Shown piece by piece: positions 59,419 to 64,000 of a DNA stretch of 64,000 bases. Made by a program: the position numbers and the translations under genes. The notes under the pieces were generated by a model. It was given only the letters and a program-made list of their open reading frames with translations. It had not been told where the DNA came from and searched no databases. This DNA comes from Comamonadaceae bacterium (lineage in GTDB: Bacteria; Pseudomonadota; Gammaproteobacteria; Burkholderiales; Burkholderiaceae_C). The stretch covers positions 18,641 through 82,640 of the forward strand of contig CANJNC010000009.1 of assembly GCA_947475685.1 (NCBI GenBank), read 5' to 3'. The number at the start of each line of letters is the position of its first letter. Position 1 is the stretch's first letter.

Positions 59419-60434
59419 GCCGCTCAGATTTTATTTTTTTACTCGCATTGCTGGGAGTGGGGGTAGCTGTATTTCTCTCCATACACGCTTTGGGAGAGGG
59501 TTATTATGTGATGGTGGCCTTTTATATTTTGGAGTACATCGTGCTGGCCACTGCATGGAACATCTTAGGGGGGTATGGGGGATATGTGAATTTTGGTTCT
59601 GCTTGTTTTTTTGCATTGGGCGCCTACAGCACGGTGTTTTTCAATAAACTTTTCAGTGTTCAATCGCTCAGCTCTTTGGATCTAGGGCTTTTTGTTTTAG
59701 ATGCTAGACAGATGCCTTATTGCTTATTGCTCCTGGCGATGTTCTTGGGCAGTGCTGTGTCGGGGTTGGTCGGCTTGGGAACGGGCTACTTGACGCTTAG
59801 GCTAAGAGGTGTTTTTTTTGCAATTTCCACTTTGGCGCTATCGGTTGTGACCCAAACGCTGATATTGAATTGGCGATTTGTTGGTGGTGCTAGGGGAGCC
59901 TACGTTCTAAAACCGCCAGAGGTGGTTGGCTTTTCTTCAACCTCGGAGTTTATTATGGTGGCCATGTTGTCTTTGGCATTGTTATCCATTTGGATTGCCC
60001 GCTGGGTTGAGAACAACAAGTTGGGGGTAGGTTTACAAGCGATTCGAGACGATGAGTTTGCAGCAGAGTGCTCAGGCGTGCCCACTTTGAGGCTCAAGCT
60101 TCAAGCAACCTCGCTCAGTGGCGCTTTGATGGGTGCTGCGGGTGCGATTTTTCCATTTTTTGTAACCTATGTGGACCCCATTGGGGCCTTTAACTTGGTG
60201 CACACAGTCAACAGCATTGCCATGCCACTCATTGGCGGAATGACCCACTGGTCGGGCCCGCTGATGGGGGCGATTTTGCTTGGTGGTATTCAGCAGTATT
60301 TTGGCTCCAAAAACATCATCACTCCAGAGTTGAGTCTACTGTTTGTCGGCTTTTTGATGATGGTTTTTGTCTCCATTGCGCCCAATGGGATTTTGGGTTT
60401 ACTCAAAGCAGTGAGGGCCAAGTTTAAATCATGA
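59415..60434 (+). CDS. livM: Liv-type ABC transporter permease LivM
   Basis: 339-residue second permease. The start is ATG 59415, overlapping the livH stop; an upstream in-frame extension to 59235 overlaps livH and is not family-like. LATAWNILGGYGGYVNFGSACFFALG is the LivM core, and IGGMTHWSGPLMGAILLGGIQ lies near the C-terminus. The stop overlaps livG by four bases. Confidence 0.95.
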   Translation: MSRSDFIFLLALLGVGVAVFLSIHALGEGYYVMVAFYILEYIVLATAWNILGGYGGYVNFGSACFFALGAYSTVFFNKLFSVQSLSSLDLGLFVLDARQMPYCLLLLAMFLGSAVSGLVGLGTGYLTLRLRGVFFAISTLALSVVTQTLILNWRFVGGARGAYVLKPPEVVGFSSTSEFIMVAMLSLALLSIWIARWVENNKLGVGLQAIRDDEFAAECSGVPTLRLKLQATSLSGALMGAAGAIFPFFVTYVDPIGAFNLVHTVNSIAMPLIGGMTHWSGPLMGAILLGGIQQYFGSKNIITPELSLLFVGFLMMVFVSIAPNGILGLLKAVRAKFKS

Positions 60435-61165
60435 GTCAACCTCTTTTGAAGGTGGAGCAACTCTCCAAACGCTTTGGTGGCTTTGTGGTGCTCGATCAGG
60501 TGGATCTTCATGTCAATGAGGGAGAGCGCTTGGGCTTGATAGGACCTAATGGTTCAGGAAAAAGCACCTTGGTGAATTGTTTGTCGGGTGTGCTTACACA
60601 CGACTCAGGTCGCATTGAGTTTGATCAAAAATCATTTCAAGGATTGGCCCCACATCAGCGCGCCTATCGTGGACTCGCTAGAAGTTTTCAAATTCCAAGG
60701 CCTTTTGTGGGCATGACTGTGTTACAAAACATTGTGGTGCCCTTGCTCTTTGCCACCGAGTACAGACTGGGTAGAGTGCAAAGCAAGGTTGAGCTCAAAG
60801 AGGCAGCCATGAAGGCTTTGAGGCAGGTAGGCTTATTGCAAAAGGCTGAAGAATTGTCTTTGAATCTTACGCAAATTGATTTGCGCAAACTCGAACTGGC
60901 CAGAGCCATTGCGGCCAGTCCAAAGTTGCTCATTGCCGATGAGGCAATGGCGGGATTGACCACATCAGAAACCGATGAAATTTTAGATCTGCTCTTTGCA
61001 CTCAACAATCAAGGTGTGGCCGTGATCATGATTGAGCACATCATGCGAGCAGTCTCGGTTTTTTCTGAACGGCTGATTGTCTTGGCAGCCGGGAAAAAAA
61101 TAGCAGATGGCCTGACTGCTGAGGTATTGAACGACCCTTTGGTACAGAGGATATACATTGGCTAA
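60431..61165 (+). CDS. livG: Liv-type ABC transporter ATP-binding protein LivG
   Basis: 244 residues with Walker A GPNGSGKST, a degenerate signature (LNLTQIDLRKLELARAI), Walker B LLIADEAMAGL and switch His in MIEHIMRAV. Compared with most LivG proteins the signature is unusually poor in glycine, though this subunit class tolerates that. It ends eight bases inside the livF gene. Confidence 0.95.
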   Translation: MSQPLLKVEQLSKRFGGFVVLDQVDLHVNEGERLGLIGPNGSGKSTLVNCLSGVLTHDSGRIEFDQKSFQGLAPHQRAYRGLARSFQIPRPFVGMTVLQNIVVPLLFATEYRLGRVQSKVELKEAAMKALRQVGLLQKAEELSLNLTQIDLRKLELARAIAASPKLLIADEAMAGLTTSETDEILDLLFALNNQGVAVIMIEHIMRAVSVFSERLIVLAAGKKIADGLTAEVLNDPLVQRIYIG

Positions 61166-61886
61166 TTCAATCCATATTCAAAATCTATTTGCCAATTATG
61201 GAGCGGTCAAGGTGCTGGAAGGGGTGAGCTTGGATGTCGCCAACGCTGAGACTGTGGCCTTATTGGGCACGAATGGCAACGGGAAAAGTACTTTGATGAA
61301 GTCGATCATGGGCGTGGTCAAACCCCACGCAGGCAGTATTCGAGCTGTCGTGGAAGGAGTTGAGTTGGATCTGACCCGCATGAGTACCGAACAAATTGTC
61401 AATTGCGGTATTTCGCTTGTACCCGAGGGCAGGCACTTGTTTGCCAAACTCAGCGTTGCACAAAATCTCAAACTTGGCGCATATCGTAAAAGTGCAAGGG
61501 AGCAAATTTCACAGACCTTGGCGCAAGTCTACGAAATCTTTCCCTTGCTCAAGGAGCGCTCAGGACAAGTCGCAGGCAGCATGAGTGGGGGTGAGCAGCA
61601 AATGGTGGCGCTGGCTCGAGCCTTGATGTCTAAGCCCCGCATCTTATTGATTGATGAACCCTCGGTGGGTTTGGCACCTATTTTGGTCCACCGGGTGATC
61701 GATCAAATTCGGGATCTAAAGAATTTGGCAGGTCTGACCGTGTTGATGGCCGAACAAAATTTCACCCAAGCCATGCGAGTGGCTGATCGGGGTTATTTGA
61801 TTGTGCATGGAGAGATTGCTTTGCAAGGTAGTGCACAGGAATTGATGTCGAGTGATTTGGTCAGGAAGAACTACATGGGTCTTTGA
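61158..61886 (+). CDS. livF: Liv-type ABC transporter ATP-binding protein LivF
   Basis: 242 residues starting at TTG, overlapping livG. Walker A GTNGNGKST, the LivF segment LVPEGRHLF, signature MSGGEQQMVALARAL, Walker B ILLIDEPSVGLAP and MAEQNFTQAM are all present. Unlike the first livF, its H-loop region is the normal glutamine type (AEQN). It is the last gene of the operon; AT-rich sequence follows. Confidence 0.95.
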   Translation: MANSIHIQNLFANYGAVKVLEGVSLDVANAETVALLGTNGNGKSTLMKSIMGVVKPHAGSIRAVVEGVELDLTRMSTEQIVNCGISLVPEGRHLFAKLSVAQNLKLGAYRKSAREQISQTLAQVYEIFPLLKERSGQVAGSMSGGEQQMVALARALMSKPRILLIDEPSVGLAPILVHRVIDQIRDLKNLAGLTVLMAEQNFTQAMRVADRGYLIVHGEIALQGSAQELMSSDLVRKNYMGL

Positions 61887-62084
61887 GAAAATAATCTATA
61901 AAAATAAAAAACTTTTTCATTTAAATAGAGCAGTGTTTTCCTTGCCGACTAGATTGGCTCAATTTCAAGCTCACAAGAATGCTTTTCATGCAAAGAATGA
62001 TGAGGCGATGCTTTAAAGACACGTAAAGTGGTTTAATATGGAAATGCACTGTTACCTTTCTTATTTTTAATTTATAAGTAAATC
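61887..62084. promoter_or_regulatory. Spacer before the cyclase gene
   Basis: About 200 AT-rich bases. It should hold the end of the liv transcript and the cyclase promoter. No defined hairpin or promoter boxes could be fixed. Confidence 0.35.
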
Positions 62085-64000
62085 ATGTCTGATCCAACCC
62101 CTCGTCGAAAGCTTGCAGCCATATTGGCCGCCGATGTGGTGGGCTTTAGCTTGAAGATGGGAGTAAACGAGGATAGAACCCTTAGGAATTTAAAGGCTTG
62201 TAGGGCCATCACTGACGAATCCATTAAGAGCCATCACGGACGAATCTTCACAACTGCGGGTGACTCGGTCATCGCGGAATTTGCCTCTCCTGTGGACGCC
62301 ATCATTGCCGCTGTTGAATTTCAAAAAAGCATCATGGCTAGGAATGCCGCCTGTGCACAGGAAGATCAAATGCAGTTTAGGGTGGGTCTAAACTTGGGGG
62401 ATGTGATTGTTGAAGGGGACAATCTATATGGAGACGGGGTCAATGTGGCCGCTAGAATTGAGTCCAGTGCACAGGCTGGCGGTGTTCATGTTTCTGCCAA
62501 GTTCTACGAAGAGGTCAGAAGAAAGTTAGACTTGAGCTTTGAGAGTCTTGGTGACCACTACCTTAAAAACATCGCCGACCCAGTCGCCACCTTTAGGGTG
62601 AACCTTGAATTTGAAGGTACAAAAGTAGCAAATTCTCATACGATTAAAAACACACCCAACTCAATAAAAGCCAAGGGGTTTATAGCAACTTCAAAGCCGC
62701 TGGATTTTAAAAAAGCAGTTTTTGCATTGACATTGTTGGTCATTTTAGGTCTTGCTGGTTATTGGGGTTTCCAAAAAAGCAATCAACCCCTTGTGAATCC
62801 TCTTTCGATTGCTGTCATTCCTTTTGTCAATCTCACAGGCGATTCTGCGCAAGCTTATGTTGCCGATGGATTGACCGCCAGAGTGACGACCGATCTGTTT
62901 CGCATAAGAGATGCGGTTGTGATAGATGCTGGTAAAACGCTAAAGTTTAAAGACGTCTCCATAGACGCTGAGCAAGTAGCAAAGGAACTTGGAGTTCGAT
63001 ATTTACTTCAAGGAGATGTGCAAAAGAATGCAGATAAGATCCTTATCAATGCAAAGTTGACAGATTCAAGCTATAACAAACTACTTTGGTCTGAAAGCTT
63101 CAATGGTGAAATGTCCAACCTCTTTGCTTTGCAAGATCAAGTCACGAACCGAATCAGCGGGAGTTTGGGCCCTCGGATGTTGATTGTTGCGGCCAGTGAA
63201 AGCGAGAAGAGACAAAGCAATCCCCGTGCCTCAGATTTGATTTTACAAGCTAGGGGTCTTTTAGAAAAAGGCTTTGATGTTGAAACCTTGAACCGCAGGG
63301 TTTCTCTTTACAGAAAAGCATTGTTGATTGAGTCAGAAAACATTGAGGCCATGAGCGGTTTGGCCCAAGCACTGGGTCAATTGGCACCACGCTCCCCAGA
63401 GCAAGGGCTTCGGGGAAAAAGATTTGAGGAGTCTTACAACTTAGCAGTAAAGGTCAAAGACATTGATCCCTCTAACAGAGACATCTTTTCGGCCTTGATT
63501 TTTTACTACCGTGAAAAAGGCGATCTGATCAGCGCCAAACAAAATGCAGAAAAAAATCTGTCTCTCAATCCCAAAAGCAAGTCACCCTATATCACACTTG
63601 GAAATATTCTGAACCAAAGTGGAGAGCCTGAAAAGGCGATCACCGTGCTGACCCAAGGTTTGAATTTGGATCCCATGAACCCCACAGACAATAATTTGTC
63701 TTCTCTGGGCCGAGCTCATATGATTCTTGGGAATATAAATACCTCCATTGAGTGGCTTTTAAAAGCAAATCAAGTCAATTCTAAGGTTTCACAGATTTGG
63801 GCCTATTTGGCAGTCGCCTATGCGATGAAAGGCGAGAATGAAAAATCGGCTTTGGCTGTTGTAGAAGTAAAAAAATTAAATCCCAACTCCAATCTCGATA
63901 CATTAACTTTTTTTATCAAGCCATTGCCTGCAAGTCTTCCAAGCTACAAAGAGTGGTACCAAAAGACCTACTTGCCTGCATACCGCAAAGCGGGTTTGCC
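62085..64000 (+). CDS. Class III adenylate/guanylate cyclase with TPR region (3' partial)
   Basis: 638 codons to the window edge without a stop. Residues 7-180 are a class III nucleotide cyclase: metal-binding Asp17 in AAILAADVVGFS and Asp60 in FTTAGDSVIAEF, and the substrate/transition-state block NLYGDGVNVAARIES. A single membrane helix follows (about residues 211-229, AVFALTLLVILGLAGYWGF). Beyond it is a FlgO/TolB-N-like domain (SIAVIPFVNLTGDSAQAYVADGLT) and several TPR-like repeats (GNILNQSGEPEKAITVLTQGLNLDP). It probably makes cAMP in the cytoplasm and senses something through the periplasmic part. The adjacent liv operon has no stated link. Confidence 0.93.
   Translation, partial: MSDPTPRRKLAAILAADVVGFSLKMGVNEDRTLRNLKACRAITDESIKSHHGRIFTTAGDSVIAEFASPVDAIIAAVEFQKSIMARNAACAQEDQMQFRVGLNLGDVIVEGDNLYGDGVNVAARIESSAQAGGVHVSAKFYEEVRRKLDLSFESLGDHYLKNIADPVATFRVNLEFEGTKVANSHTIKNTPNSIKAKGFIATSKPLDFKKAVFALTLLVILGLAGYWGFQKSNQPLVNPLSIAVIPFVNLTGDSAQAYVADGLTARVTTDLFRIRDAVVIDAGKTLKFKDVSIDAEQVAKELGVRYLLQGDVQKNADKILINAKLTDSSYNKLLWSESFNGEMSNLFALQDQVTNRISGSLGPRMLIVAASESEKRQSNPRASDLILQARGLLEKGFDVETLNRRVSLYRKALLIESENIEAMSGLAQALGQLAPRSPEQGLRGKRFEESYNLAVKVKDIDPSNRDIFSALIFYYREKGDLISAKQNAEKNLSLNPKSKSPYITLGNILNQSGEPEKAITVLTQGLNLDPMNPTDNNLSSLGRAHMILGNINTSIEWLLKANQVNSKVSQIWAYLAVAYAMKGENEKSALAVVEVKKLNPNSNLDTLTFFIKPLPASLPSYKEWYQKTYLPAYRKAGL

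Noticed and set aside
1..64000. CRISPR arrays, tRNA/rRNA genes, phage or complete insertion sequences
   Set aside because: No regularly spaced repeats, cloverleaf-like sequences, transposases or integrases were seen on either strand by eye.

Overview
The window looks like chromosomal DNA from a moderately low-GC betaproteobacterium, most likely Burkholderiales. This is judged from gene content: ten Bug/TctC periplasmic receptor genes, an fdsGBACD-type soluble formate dehydrogenase operon, two liv-type ABC transporters and many single-copy aromatic/organic-acid catabolic cassettes. No rRNA, tRNA, CRISPR array, phage or intact insertion sequence is visible.

Layout. 1-3069: end of a liv-type ABC transporter operon (livH partial, livM, livG, livF). 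3126-5370 (minus): a VOC-fold protein, an MFS transporter and the 3' remnant of a citrate-lyase-beta-like (HpcH/HpaI) gene. 5573-11814 (plus): a methyltransferase, then acyl-CoA dehydrogenase, Bug receptor, alpha/beta hydrolase, amidohydrolase and acyl-CoA synthetase. 12049-17734: a minus-strand Bug receptor, a ketopantoate-reductase-like gene and two successive iron-sulfur dehydratase (fumarase/tartrate dehydratase class) alpha-beta pairs. The second pair leads into an AT-rich plus-strand cassette to 21944: Bug receptor, DUF6282-like metallohydrolase, flavin-reductase-like protein, HpcH/HpaI aldolase and bicupin. 22460-23128: a decayed oxalate/formate-type MFS antiporter, directly before the intact formate dehydrogenase operon (23229-29274).

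29309-35923: a ring-hydroxylation region with two Rieske oxygenase alpha subunits, a Bug receptor, one PDR/VanB-type reductase, a Gfo/Idh/MocA dehydrogenase and a MarR regulator. 36087-38293: Bug receptor plus an M29-peptidase/NicX-like metalloprotein. 38397-44761 (minus): Bug, small unknown protein, HyuA, HyuB, Bug. 44989-49999: three more Bug receptors interleaved with two paralogous alpha/beta hydrolases. 50086-52521: an arylmalonate-decarboxylase-like enzyme and a tannase-family lipoprotein converge on a perfect hairpin. 53098-61886: a PuuD-like membrane protein, a MetE-core methyltransferase-like protein, a carboxymuconolactone-decarboxylase-like protein, an LLM flavin monooxygenase and a complete liv-type ABC operon. 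62085 to the end: a class III adenylate cyclase with a TPR region, cut by the window edge.

The inferred theme is uptake and use of diverse small carboxylates: each Bug receptor lies beside a different enzyme set, and none is next to TctA/TctB membrane components in this window. The receptors probably share permeases encoded elsewhere or act as sensors. The most interesting unassigned unit is the 16214-21944 cassette.
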